This document shows positions 57,901-64,000 of a stretch of DNA of 64,000 nt, piece by piece (within the stretch, counting starts at the first letter, position 1; each line of letters starts with the position of its first letter). Source of the stretch: Styela clava (Eukaryota > Chordata > Ascidiacea > Stolidobranchia > Styelidae); NCBI RefSeq assembly GCF_964204865.1, contig NC_135250.1:32231395-32295394 (forward strand), given 5' to 3'. The notes beneath the pieces are model-generated. The model saw nothing but the letters and a program-made list of their open reading frames with translations. It searched no databases and had not been told where the DNA came from. Both the position numbers and the translations under genes were made by a program.

Positions 57901-60900
57901 CTATGGGCCTGTTTTACAGTAAGCCATGGTACAAACTGCTAAATTTAACATGGGTTTGTCAAATCTTAGATGTTTGTACATCCATCCTCTACCATGGTTC
58001 CATTACATTTAAACCCATACTATTGCACCAAGGAAATTCTTTTTTTTTACATATATTTGAACCCATACTAACCCTAACCCATGGATTTTAGCACCTTCAT
58101 AAAGATTGAACCCGCGGATATACGAGTGTAAATGTATAAGGATGCATTGAAGATTGAATAAATAAAGTAGTTTTTATACATAGGCAGGGAGGAATGAAGA
58201 GTTCCAAAATGGACGAAGGGAGGAATTCAAGAAAAGGTTGGGAACCACTGAGGTAGAACATAGAACCACCTGAGCTAGACTATAGTGATCTTGAATAGAA
58301 ATACTTTTATCAACTTCCAATATTAAGTTTACCTTCAAACAGGAACCTTCTAAATTTGACTTCAGGATATGAACCAGTTCAGCATTGAGATTGCAGTTGA
58401 TTAGACAAACCCGAGTTAGGTGGTTGCAGCGTCGTATATTTGATGACATTACATGCATCCCTGCTGTAGTGAGAGATTCGAGCTCAAAATAAATCTCCCT
58501 GATGCAGGATTGAATAAGATCGGTGTCGTTAGCTTCATATAATGTTCCATACAGCTCCAACTTCTGATAAGATTCCATTCCTTCATGTGGCTGAGATACG
58601 AGAAATTCTCTCAGAATTTTTTTCTTCTCATCTTGTCTGGCATCTGGTAAGTAAAAATATTTTTAGTTTGAGAATGGCTAACATGATCTTTGAGCTGATG
58701 TAAAAGGCGGTAATTTGAATCCTGTAGGACTTTTTTGGGGCGAACAGAATACTAAGTTGGCTATAGTTGTAGAGCAGTACAAATAGCATAACTACAGGCC
58801 TGATTCTCCGCCAGTTCAATATATAATAATTTGTACCTTCAAAGTATGTGAACCAAGATGGCAGACACCGGAACGTAGTATGTGTACCAGGTTAGGGTTA
58901 GGCCATAATTTCAGGTACAAATACTACGGGAGTCACTTGGCTAGTCCCCGAACTCGTAATAGAACTAAAATACGGAAAATTGGGATAAAATTATGGCCAA
59001 ACCCTAACTTGGTACACATACTACGTTCCAGTGTCCGCCATCTTGGTTAACATGCTTTGGGATTATCCAATAAATCAGTCTGGTCCACTTTTTTTCAAAG
59101 CCATGAAAGTCTAGATGTCGAACAAATTCAAATATGATATAAAAGACATAACAATACATTTAACTTACCAGGAGAAAAGTTTGTTATGAGATTGCTTTCA
59201 ATATCAGGATTCAGAATAATTCCACCCAATAGATGGCGAACAACTGCCCAATGATCATCTCGGAACTCAGTTTCGATGAATGTGCGAAACGTAGTAGAAT
59301 CCATGTTTGAAATATATAGAGCGGATAAAACTTCTTGAAGGACTTGATGGCTGAAGAACATCAGATGGTCTCCCTCCATGAGATGTTGGTTGAACATGTT
59401 TTTCCCAGGTACCTTGATGATAATGTCACGAACTTCATCGGATTGAAGTTGAAATTTTGTGAGATCCTTAGTTGTAAAAATGACTCGTTTCTTTTTTGTG
59501 CCTTCGAAGGACATTCCCATCAAGTTTGGAAGTATTTCTTCAATCCGTTTCCTTTCATGTGTGTGATCGGATCGCATGAAGATGTGGAGGATTCGTAGCA
59601 TTACTTCTGTCATAGTACCTGGTAGTTTCTCTGGGTTGAACTTGCAGACAATTGCATTGAATATTAGGAAAAGTGGAACAGATGATAATGGAATGAGTGC
59701 GGGTGACTGCCTTGTTAATTTTTTCCAAACTTTTTCACCGTCGTACCCGACAACTGCAATAAACAATCTCTTGATGTCGTCTCGAGTGAAACCAGCAAGG
59801 GCAGTTATGAATTGAGGCCTCAATTCTAAAGGAAGGAATGCTATTCTGTGCTCACGGGAAGAAATCACGATCGTCAGTCTGGGAAAGAGATTGCCTGTTA
59901 TTAGATTCCACATAATTGTTGCTGTGCTCGATTTATCGGTATACTTCATCTTGTTGTATTTTCCAAGGAGATTCCAAGTTGCCTGATCCAGGCCGTCAAG
60001 GAAAAGAATACACATTGATTGATTTTCTTGCAGCCATTCGTAGCCTTCTCCCACATCTTGTGTTGCGAGTCCAAAAGCTATTTTCCCAAAAAGTAATTCG
60101 CATGGACTTATGGCTTCTTCTGCTTTGTTTCCTCGTAAAAACGGGATATCTTTGATATTCAAGTGATGAATAAATTTGAATGGACGCCCTGTATTACCAA
60201 ATAGCCGAATCCTTAATCCTTCACTTATTTGAACTTGTTTGACTAATTTGTTGGCAACTAGAAGGATTCGAGCAAGACGTTTCATGATTGTCGACTTCCC
60301 ACTGCCCGCCTGACCCAGTATGGCGATGTATCTGTATTCTTTGTTGCTCAAATGTCCCACAAGCACATCCAGAGAAATAGGTTCACCAATATCACTTTTT
60401 TTAACAGTAAATTCTGTCTCAATTTTATATTCCGTAACTTTGGGGGCCATTTCTCCACGGTAGAAGTCTGGTACTTTTCTTATTTGAGGATTCACCTCAA
60501 AGTCTGGTTCAATCAGTTTTGCTTCTTTGTAATTTTCTGTGATGTTAACTCTGGTTTGCTCCAAGGTCCTGTTGTTAAAGTAATTGATGAATTTTCTCGC
60601 ATGGTTCCCTGAAAAAGGTTTGAATTCCAATAAAATACAAGTTGAATATTGCTGTCAAAAATAAATTATAATATACAGGGATATATAGTATATAGTCAAT
60701 AGTCATAGGATTGCTTATGTTTGAATTCTGTGAACCTGTGTTTTATGAAATAGGATTGTTCACTACAACAAAACTTAAATTATTTTCGGTTTTTTATTTC
60801 TAGTATTATATTCGGCAACTTTTCAAATAAAAAATTTGCGTCACGGATTCACTCCTTTATTTGTCTTTAGCATTTCGCCGCCCTGTGGTGCAGCCATGGG

Positions 60901-63310
60901 GGGGTCAGGGTGGGGACTTCCCCTTTTGAAATTTTAGGAAAACTTGCTTTTTGCTAACCACCTATTATTTTTATTTTGTCAACGCAACTGCAGGTTAAAT
61001 TGAAGACTAGGGCCCAAACGATATATCGGCCGTCCAATTTATCGGCCTTGTTTTTCACAAATTTCAAACTATCGGTAAACTGCCAAAGTGTCAAAATTAC
61101 GTCGGGAAAGCAGTTGGCGTGTAATTATCCATTTCATGTATGGCCATAACTGGAAGGTTATTACCGATAATGACGTTCTTGAAAGAGTACACAAGGGGAA
61201 AAAGGCAATTTAGTTTCGGCTGGAAATGCTAGTTCTATAAATAGAATATATTTGAAGCTGTTGAGCTGTGGGGAATCCCCATGATGGCAATATATGCTTT
61301 CAATGAAATTTGTATTTTCCTATGATGTCAATACTTCGTATTATATGTCTATTGCTATGACAAACAATTGCACTCTTGCATTTTGATGGCAACAGTAACA
61401 ATACGATCACCAAATAAAAATGTCATCCCTAGCTCCGAATTCGATACCTTCTTAAATGCAATATAAAAGTTCTTGGGCAACACTTTAATCTTATTAATGG
61501 TTGTTAATCATTTTTCTGAAATGGGAGAAGTCTTTTCGTGCTATAGATCGCCACTTGAAATTAACAGGTATACTATTTACCAGGTACGGTTTTTAACAGT
61601 ATTATTTTTTTTGAGCTCATATGACTTTTGTTCAAAATATAAATACCATTTTTGATAATTATGACATCAACAACATTTCAATCAAATTTTGTATGGGAGA
61701 TGACTCTAGTAATCAGAAAAATAAACGGGGAAACGTTGGTGAATCGTAATTGTTAACTAATATCAGTTTTGTGCATTTTATATTAAACCATTATGAGTGA
61801 GGTGTAAAGGTGGGATTCATTTCAACTTACTGCTCTATTAATTTTCTCTTCGAAAAAATAGCATTGCTCGAATATAAGAAACACAAAAGTGTAATATCAT
61901 ATTCCAGAATTCCCATTATTTTTCAATTTTGTTACAACAACAGTTGAGACTTATAGGCCCACTATGTGTCCGATAATTATCAATATACACACCTGATGGA
62001 GGAGGCGTCACCTCATAGACTGGACAAGGTAATTCATTTGAAGCAAGTCTGGCATCAGCAAATTCATTTTTTCTTTGTGCTGTTGTTGTACCTGAAATCA
62101 TAAATATAAATCTTCATTAATAAATGGCATACTCAGCTTAGGAAAGACCTTAATTTTTTCGAAGGACTATCGCTTGGCTGAGATGGGAGCAACATATTTT
62201 ATTGGGGCATAGCCAGTTCAGTAAGAAGACTATGACTGGCCTAGTATAACCCTTTTTCTTGGGGTTCAGTAGGAATAAAGCTTATATACAAAGGGACGGC
62301 CAAAACATTTTCCTAGGGCATGGCTTGATTAGTAGGAACAAAATCCTTATCTAAGACATACAGCTTGTTTAGAAAGGGCATAACAATTTTGCTGAAGCAG
62401 GAAATTCCAAACTTGTTCAAAAGCGTCTTTTGCACTTGGAAACGAAATTAGTCTTGGAGTCGAGTCAAACTTGTCAGTACTCAAACGATATTAATTGGAG
62501 TCATAATTTCTGAGGAAAACTCGAAAAGCACTGGCTTGCATTTTCAGAAGACACTAACAGAAAGTTTTTGCCACCGGGACATTGGTTCCCAATAATTGGA
62601 GCTAGTGTCAGAGTAAAAATTCATCAATACAGAGTAAACCTATTTGACAACCAGGAGTCAAAACCAATTTTATTACGATTCTAAATGCATCACATTATGT
62701 CTCGAAATCTCGCCAGTCATTCAATTTGTTCAAATTAAATTGTTTATTTACCATCACGTGATCTTTCTCCGATGTTGATAAAGCTGTCACGAATAATTGT
62801 TGTTGCTCCTTCTCCCTTAGTTATCATTCCTTCACCTACAACATAAACAAGAGTCTCCCTCAGCATACCATAAAGCAAATATTCTACTTTAGAAGGAAGA
62901 CTCCAGAAGGCAAGTAAGTTAAAATGACTTTGAAATTTAAATATAAACTTCAATGATAGTTTGAAACTGAAATGACAAAGCTACCATTTGTGGTTATTTT
63001 TTATATATATGTATATGTTTTACTGCCAATGACAATTTTCTGCGGAGTCATACATGGCATGCTTTTACCTGAGTCATGTTTTGTTGGTGCTTCATAATTT
63101 GTGAACTGCTTTGAGATGCTGCTAACATTTGAGTGAATTAAAGCCAAGTATTTGTGGAACTCATGCATTTGCTTGCCAAGTAATGAACTTAAACTTAGGT
63201 TACAACACAATCAGACTTAAATTTCAAGCTTTTACCTCCCATAATGTTAATGTTTGAGTCTTTAATTTCTACATTCGTAGGTTCCTCTGTTTGTAATAAT
63301 GATGCAGAAC
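45829..63310 (-). CDS. NLR-A: NACHT-LRR-ZU5 receptor gene, partial (24-exon model)
   Basis: A minus-strand gene whose 24 placed exons sum to 4911 nt (1637 codons). The exit phase of each exon equals the entry phase of the next across all 23 junctions, which is hard to get by chance. Protein order: three short linker exons; NACHT ATPase; LRR block; a long K/S-rich linker of small exons; ZU5 plus a beta-rich segment; a short linker exon. NLR proteins are cytosolic sensors: LRRs sense, NACHT oligomerises on nucleotide binding, and end domains signal. The gene is open at both ends: no start codon on the right, no stop on the left. Alternative splicing, or two genes sharing this span, cannot be excluded without transcripts. 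Confidence 0.8.
46104..46202. mobile_element. MITE, family B, nested in the hAT relic
   Basis: Near-perfect hairpin: cctgaagtatgcgcacca then agatggcgc, and its inverse gacatcttggtgtgcatac then ttcaggagtacc. Confidence 0.85.
46498..46640 (+). pseudogene. hAT transposase C-terminal remnant
   Basis: The plus-strand frame reads EMLLPFASQWLCEHAFSARL then KLKAKSRVK, the conserved end of the hAT dimerisation/catalytic domain as in BED-finger hAT proteins (L-P-F-A-S-x-x-L-C-E-x-x-F-S). It is open for only ~47 codons, with stops around it. Confidence 0.75.
46785..47010 (-). pseudogene. Decayed copy of the 3' part of the ZU5 exon
   Basis: It repeats the 47111-47290 region (tggccatt, acaatgataggaagggtcct, cttgttttagat, gagggtataatcaattt, gtggtggcgctta), including a donor ATG|GTGAGT. 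In the ZU5 reading frame it has an early stop (aatctctaaattg) and frameshifts. It is a tandem partial duplication just downstream of the intact exon. Confidence 0.75.
47119..48039 (-). CDS. NLR-A ZU5 exon (FIIND-like ZU5 plus beta-rich segment)
   Basis: One 921-nt exon, phase 1 in (tttttttcag|GTCACATGG) and phase 1 out (AAAATG|GTAAGT). Counting from its first Met (48034), residues 17-43 give the ZU5 signature, ATIGEEGGEVRISSFKIYFP then PGAV. The domain runs to about 155. It ends VIEIDVKDFCIFWTLF, where PIDD1, NLRP1 and CARD8 have the self-cleavage triplet H-F-S; here D150-F151-C152. Residues ~160-300 look beta-rich (SPVVTGFLLPEEMIISQD, TIQLSMKCKFPDGTEIE) and may be a diverged UPA domain; that part is inference. 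In NLRP1 this module holds the signalling tail silent until it is released. Confidence 0.85.
48690..48840. mobile_element. MITE, family A, one arm missing (NLR-A intron)
   Basis: It begins at caggtacaaatactacgg, carries ttatggcctaaccctaacc and ends near catactacgttctgg. The outer arm with accaagatggcg is absent on the left. Confidence 0.75.
48980..49085. mobile_element. MITE, family B (NLR-A intron)
   Basis: gtgctcccgaagtatggg, then caccaagatggcgcacaacc and the inverse ggttgtgcgccatcttggtg form a strong hairpin. Confidence 0.85.
49631..49696 (-). CDS. NLR-A short acidic exon before ZU5
   Basis: Acceptor atttacag|ATCTAG, donor GGCATG|GTAATA, phase 1 in and out. Acidic ESCKTELTIEDEDITKLSG. 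Confidence 0.6.
50048..50156 (-). CDS. NLR-A exon changing phase from 0 to 1
   Basis: Acceptor aattttaag|GATCAC, donor TGAATA|GTAAGT. Contains VWWEQSFEMTCKYGLGVVEN then a basic helix ending RWLN. It joins the phase-0 linker exons to the phase-1 ZU5 block. Confidence 0.65.
50419..50481 (-). CDS. NLR-A linker exon (21 codons)
   Basis: Acceptor tctcctttcag|ACTGAC, donor ATTAAT|GTAAGT, phase 0. Serine-rich AHGSFGSSENLDVLKEIN. Confidence 0.6.
50839..50886 (-). CDS. NLR-A linker exon (16 codons)
   Basis: Acceptor attttcaacag|GCGGAC, donor GTGGAT|GTAAGA, phase 0. Polar ADRSKRSEHSIQDNVD. Confidence 0.55.
51173..51289 (-). CDS. NLR-A linker exon (39 codons)
   Basis: The donor AAAATGAAA|GTGAGT is good but the acceptor (atatcaaag) has a poor pyrimidine tract. 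Phase 0. Contains NKDSGIKSFSHFGSAVSIKS. Confidence 0.5.
51655..51945 (+). mobile_element. tRNA-derived SINE, diverged copy (NLR-A intron)
   Basis: Shares ggaatatgcttgccgctgc, tgcgacaggattgctgg, cacggcttcctccaccatca and gattcgccatatgattaag with the copy at 14708. Confidence 0.75.
52004..52099 (-). CDS. NLR-A linker exon (32 codons)
   Basis: Acceptor tcattttcag|GCGTTG, donor TCAACG|GTAAGA, phase 0. Basic: QVLATKTTKSAGLRRHMKDT. Confidence 0.6.
52378..52452 (-). CDS. NLR-A linker exon (25 codons)
   Basis: Acceptor cttttttttcag|TCAATT, donor ATAGCA|GTGAGT, phase 0. SILETLEETSETTFHSKLKK then a basic end. Confidence 0.65.
52961..53080 (-). CDS. NLR-A linker exon (40 codons)
   Basis: Acceptor tttgttacacag|AATGCA, donor TTTCAG|GTATTG, phase 0. 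N/T/S-rich start, then lysine-rich MKKVAKYKPKTVAESVKYRK. The 5' edge may be off by one base. Confidence 0.6.
53625..53735. mobile_element. MITE, family B (NLR-A intron)
   Basis: gtgctaccaaagtattg, cgcacaacctgaaccctaac and ggttgtgcgctattttggtg. The left arm is partly deleted. Confidence 0.75.
53780..53872 (-). CDS. NLR-A repeated linker exon 3
   Basis: 31 phase-0 codons, acceptor ttggttacag|CCATCG, donor AGCTCG|GTGAGT. It contains PRVSVETGNTDKQEEPLERS, closely related to the next two exons upstream, so the three arose by tandem exon duplication. Confidence 0.7.
54107..54208 (-). CDS. NLR-A repeated linker exon 2
   Basis: 34 phase-0 codons, acceptor gattctag|TTACAG, donor AGCTCG|GTAAGT. It contains QRVGVETENTKKLEKETLEK then SS. 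The copy 53780-53872 shares most of these bases. Confidence 0.7.
54345..54430. mobile_element. hAT-type end fragment (NLR-A intron)
   Basis: 'Agtttccaaccttttagggc' followed by ctcatggccccctt is the usual start of hAT relics in this window. No partner end found. Confidence 0.35.
54628..54744 (-). CDS. NLR-A repeated linker exon 1
   Basis: 39 phase-0 codons, acceptor gcatttcag|TTGCAA, donor AGCTCG|GTAAGT. Basic: PVRRYKKHTGKSYSIGQQRK, ending KEPSERSS. The SS end and donor match exons 2 and 3. Confidence 0.7.
55094..55150 (-). CDS. NLR-A linker exon (19 codons) after the LRRs
   Basis: Acceptor cttaatttcag|GAGACA, donor AGCAGG|GTGGGT, phase 0. ETSSPQSAKSRRVLAMESR marks the change from LRR to the basic, disordered linker. 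Confidence 0.6.
55407..55574 (-). CDS. NLR-A last LRR exon
   Basis: Acceptor tctacttgcag|ATTAAT, donor TACACA|GTATGT, 56 phase-0 codons. Starts INELNIEKNYNLNLEDFIAG (LRR core with N in place), then REGRECNFICDVAQLTKKDK. Confidence 0.75.
55956..56245 (-). CDS. NLR-A second LRR-block exon
   Basis: Acceptor tctttgttgcag|GCCCAG, donor GTTGTG|GTAAGG, phase 1 to 0, 96 codons. It opens EKEKYTKLLQSCSSKSERMK, a helical spacer, then LRR units VTAIDMSNITLTYDDLPTLG and MVNLRNCQLPPDSIAQLG. The spacer interrupts the repeat register, so the LRRs form two blocks. Confidence 0.75.
56430..56530 (-). mobile_element. tRNA-derived SINE, 3' fragment, reversed (NLR-A intron)
   Basis: Read on the minus strand it gives gccatatgataaaactgtc, ctctcccaggataaatatgt and cctatcct, matching 14985-15055. 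Confidence 0.65.
56701..56734 (-). CDS. NLR-A micro-exon (34 nt)
   Basis: Acceptor tttttccattgcag|GGAATA, donor CTTCCAG|GTATTT. Eleven codons, GIRKMNLNTLP, plus one base, changing phase 0 to 1, which is what the next exon needs. Confidence 0.65.
56923..57084 (-). CDS. NLR-A LRR exon
   Basis: Acceptor aacctatacgcag|ATATTC, donor ACAGAC|GTAAGC, 54 phase-0 codons. LRR units IFDIGHNDLSKVSMKSLKNF and VETLITDTEHLPQEYFDDLK. Confidence 0.8.
57287..57445 (-). CDS. NLR-A LRR exon with a likely GC donor
   Basis: Acceptor atattttgtcag|GTGAAA. 53 phase-0 codons: VKRFDVSRNQLNEQSCAILG and VEELVMQNCNLTEKKIEALS. The LRR period and the next exon's start place the end at TTGAAG|GCAAGC, a near-ideal GC-type donor. 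The nearest GT alternative (TTTAT|GTTAAG, 12 bases on) is weaker. Confidence 0.75.
57681..58250. mobile_element. hAT-like element in an NLR-A intron
   Basis: Left end cagaggttcccgaggttt, right end ggttgggaaccactg. Flanks ggttagag and aggtagaa match at 5 of 8. Its right end and the following bases also sit at 13125-13180 beside NLR-B, so the insertion predates the duplication. Confidence 0.6.
58110..58690. repeat. Segmental duplication, copy 1 of 13020-13440
   Basis: Includes a transposon end, intron and the LRR exon at 58333-58643. This copy keeps the full-length exon, so it is closer to the ancestral state. Confidence 0.8.
58333..58643 (-). CDS. NLR-A exon: NACHT-associated helices and first LRR
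   Basis: Acceptor ttacttaccag|ATGCC in the phase completing a codon begun in the NACHT exon; donor TTGAAG|GTAAAC, phase 0. 103 codons: RQDEKKKILREFLVSQPHEG and YEANDTDLIQSCIREIYFEL (helical, typical of the region after NACHT), then the first LRR, LTRVCLINCNLNAELVHILK. Confidence 0.8.
58838..59060. mobile_element. MITE, family A (NLR-A intron)
   Basis: Nearly full length: gtaccttcaaagtatgtg, aaccaagatggcagacacc, the aggttagggttaggccata centre and the inverse ccgccatcttggtt. Confidence 0.9.
59169..60608 (-). CDS. NLR-A NACHT ATPase exon
   Basis: One 1440-nt exon, acceptor aacctttttcag|GGAACC, donor CTCCTG|GTAAGT, phase 1 in and out. About 100 residues in is Walker A (ILGQAGSGKST), later Walker B with the NACHT-type acidic end (ILFLDGLDQ), sensor 1 (LTIVISSREHR), the helical-domain proline region (SVPLFLIFNAIV) and the winged-helix end (FFSHQVLQEVLSALY). 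All nucleotide-binding motifs look intact, so it should bind and hydrolyse ATP and drive oligomerisation. The open frame extends 22 bases past the acceptor, but only from a TTG within the intron; the splice acceptor sets the start. Confidence 0.93.
60609..61992. other. NLR-A intron; no other gene seen
   Basis: The 1.4-kb intron before the NACHT exon. Near 61010-61085, 'cgatatatcggccg' and 'atcggccttgtttttcac' look like a repeat end, but I found no pair. Confidence 0.4.
61993..62091 (-). CDS. NLR-A linker exon just before NACHT
   Basis: Acceptor tatgatttcag|GTACAA, donor CCATCAG|GTGTGT, 33 codons, phase 1 in and out. TTTAQRKNEFADARLASNEL, then a proline-rich end VTPPPS. Confidence 0.7.
62752..62835 (-). 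CDS. NLR-A N-terminal linker exon with I-N-I-G motif
   Basis: Acceptor tttatgttgtag|GTGAAG, donor GTGATG|GTAAAT, 28 codons, phase 1 in and out. ATTIIRDSFINIGERSRD has alternating hydrophobics ending in N-I-G. Confidence 0.65.
63236..63310 (-). CDS. NLR-A N-terminal linker exon with I-N-I-M-G motif
   Basis: Acceptor ctcttccattaag|GTTCTG, donor TGGGAG|GTAAAA, 25 codons, phase 1 in and out. EEPTNVEIKDSNINIMGG resembles the exon at 62752-62835. The start of the protein, and any effector domain, must lie beyond the right edge of the window. Confidence 0.6.
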
Positions 63311-63561
63311 CTTAATGGAAGAGAGATGTACACATAAGTAACAATTTATTGATAGTAACTCATATTGAAAGATAGGCAGACTAGATAGTTATAATCTATC
63401 AAATATCTTCTGTTCTAAGTTGAAGGATTATACCAAAAACAAACATTACAATCAAAAGTTGTAGTAAAGTAAAAATCAATCTAAGAAGACGCGATACAGT
63501 TTAGGTATTTGCCTTCGCAGTGACTACACGTAGCAATTGGGCGACGCAATGGCTTGGCGCA

Positions 63562-63680
63562 GGAGTGTGCAACCTTCAATACAGGAGGACCAGATACAAA
63601 TAAGTGGGTGAAACTGCGAGCTGCACTTTCATTTAACATAGGCTTTCTAGTAGTTGCAGGCACAAAAATTTTGGGGAACT
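63562..63680. mobile_element. Relic of the caggggtgtgcaa hAT family
   Basis: 'Caggagtgtgcaaccttcaa' then 'taagtgggtgaaactgcgag' parallels 4731-4790. The other end is missing. Confidence 0.5.
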
Positions 63681-63683
63681 GCA

Positions 63684-63909
63684 GTAGTATGTGAACCAAG
63701 ATGGCAGACGCCGTAACCTAGTATGTGTTGCAGATTAGGGTTAGGCCATAGTTTTAGGTACAAATACTATGAGTGTCACTTAGCTAGTCCCCAAACTCGT
63801 AATAGAACTAAAATAAGTAAAATTGGAATAAAATTATGGCTTAACCCTAACCCGGTACATATACTACGTTCCGGTGTCCGCCATCTTGGTTCACATACTA
63901 CGGGAGTAC
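63684..63909. mobile_element. MITE, family A, near-complete
   Basis: Left arm gtatgtgaaccaagatgg, centre attagggttaggccatag, right arm ccgccatcttggttcacata then ctacgggagtacc. Confidence 0.9.
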
Positions 63910-64000
63910 CAAGCTTTAGATATGGATCTTATGACACATTTTTTCACTTCGTACAAGCTAGCTGTTAGGGCAATGTATTGTCATAGGCATAGATACCAAA

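Noticed and set aside
59335..59815. Plus-strand frames opposite the NACHT exon
   Set aside because: Shadows of the NACHT coding sequence, which has clear motifs.
60609..60630. Start codon for the NACHT protein at 60630
   Set aside because: It is a TTG inside the polypyrimidine/intron side of a good acceptor; the exon begins at 60608.
63069..63130. Extra NLR-A exon near 63.1 kb (YEAPTKHDSG)
   Set aside because: The donor is good, but no acceptor gives the phase-1 entry needed to fit the neighbouring exons.

Overview
The window is animal nuclear DNA. It is AT-rich, with short spliced exons (GT-AG, plus one likely GC-AG intron), long repeat-filled introns, AATAAA-type poly(A) signals, two CR1/L2-like (Jockey superfamily) LINEs, hAT-like elements with 8-bp target duplications, a tRNA-derived SINE and fold-back MITEs. 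Nothing looks bacterial: no operons, ribosome binding sites or long adjacent cellular ORFs. NACHT-LRR receptor genes with phase-conserved LRR exons fit a marine invertebrate. I suspect a tunicate, but the sequence does not prove it.

Layout. Positions 1-10 kb are mostly repeats: two hAT-like elements and four MITEs, plus a probable first coding exon at 1391-1429 (minus). From 11.1 to 17.1 kb lies the minus-strand 3' part of a short LRR gene ('NLR-B', stop at 11165) and a separate first exon at 16957-17123. From 18 to 22.9 kb are tandem repeats, MITE-like elements and some minus-strand terminal exons. At 23.1-26.6 kb is a 5'-truncated LINE. At 26.9-29.2 kb are further minus-strand exons, including a complete three-exon model for a small predicted secreted protein of 122 residues. 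From 30 to 37 kb are repeats and unexplained sequence. At 37.3-42.0 kb is a LINE with both ORFs open, directly followed by a 2.7-kb satellite array of ~73-bp units with a 734-bp higher-order repeat.

The main gene fills 45.8 kb to beyond 63.3 kb on the minus strand ('NLR-A'). I placed 24 exons whose splice phases agree at every junction, 4911 nt or 1637 codons in total. In protein order they encode short linker exons, a NACHT ATPase, leucine-rich repeats, a long lysine/serine-rich linker spread over many small exons, a ZU5 domain followed by a second beta-rich segment, and one more short linker exon. The order NACHT-LRR-ZU5 recalls vertebrate NLRP1, which is NACHT-LRR-FIIND(ZU5-UPA)-CARD, and the ZU5-containing PIDD1. 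The position matching the FIIND/PIDD self-cleavage triplet H-F-S appears to read D-F-C. Both ends of the gene are open in this window.

NLR-B shares an LRR exon and its flanking intron, including a transposon end, with NLR-A. The two are therefore linked by segmental duplication, and NLR-B has since lost 140 bp of that exon. All gene models rest on reading frames, splice signals and phase agreement only, with no transcript or database support.
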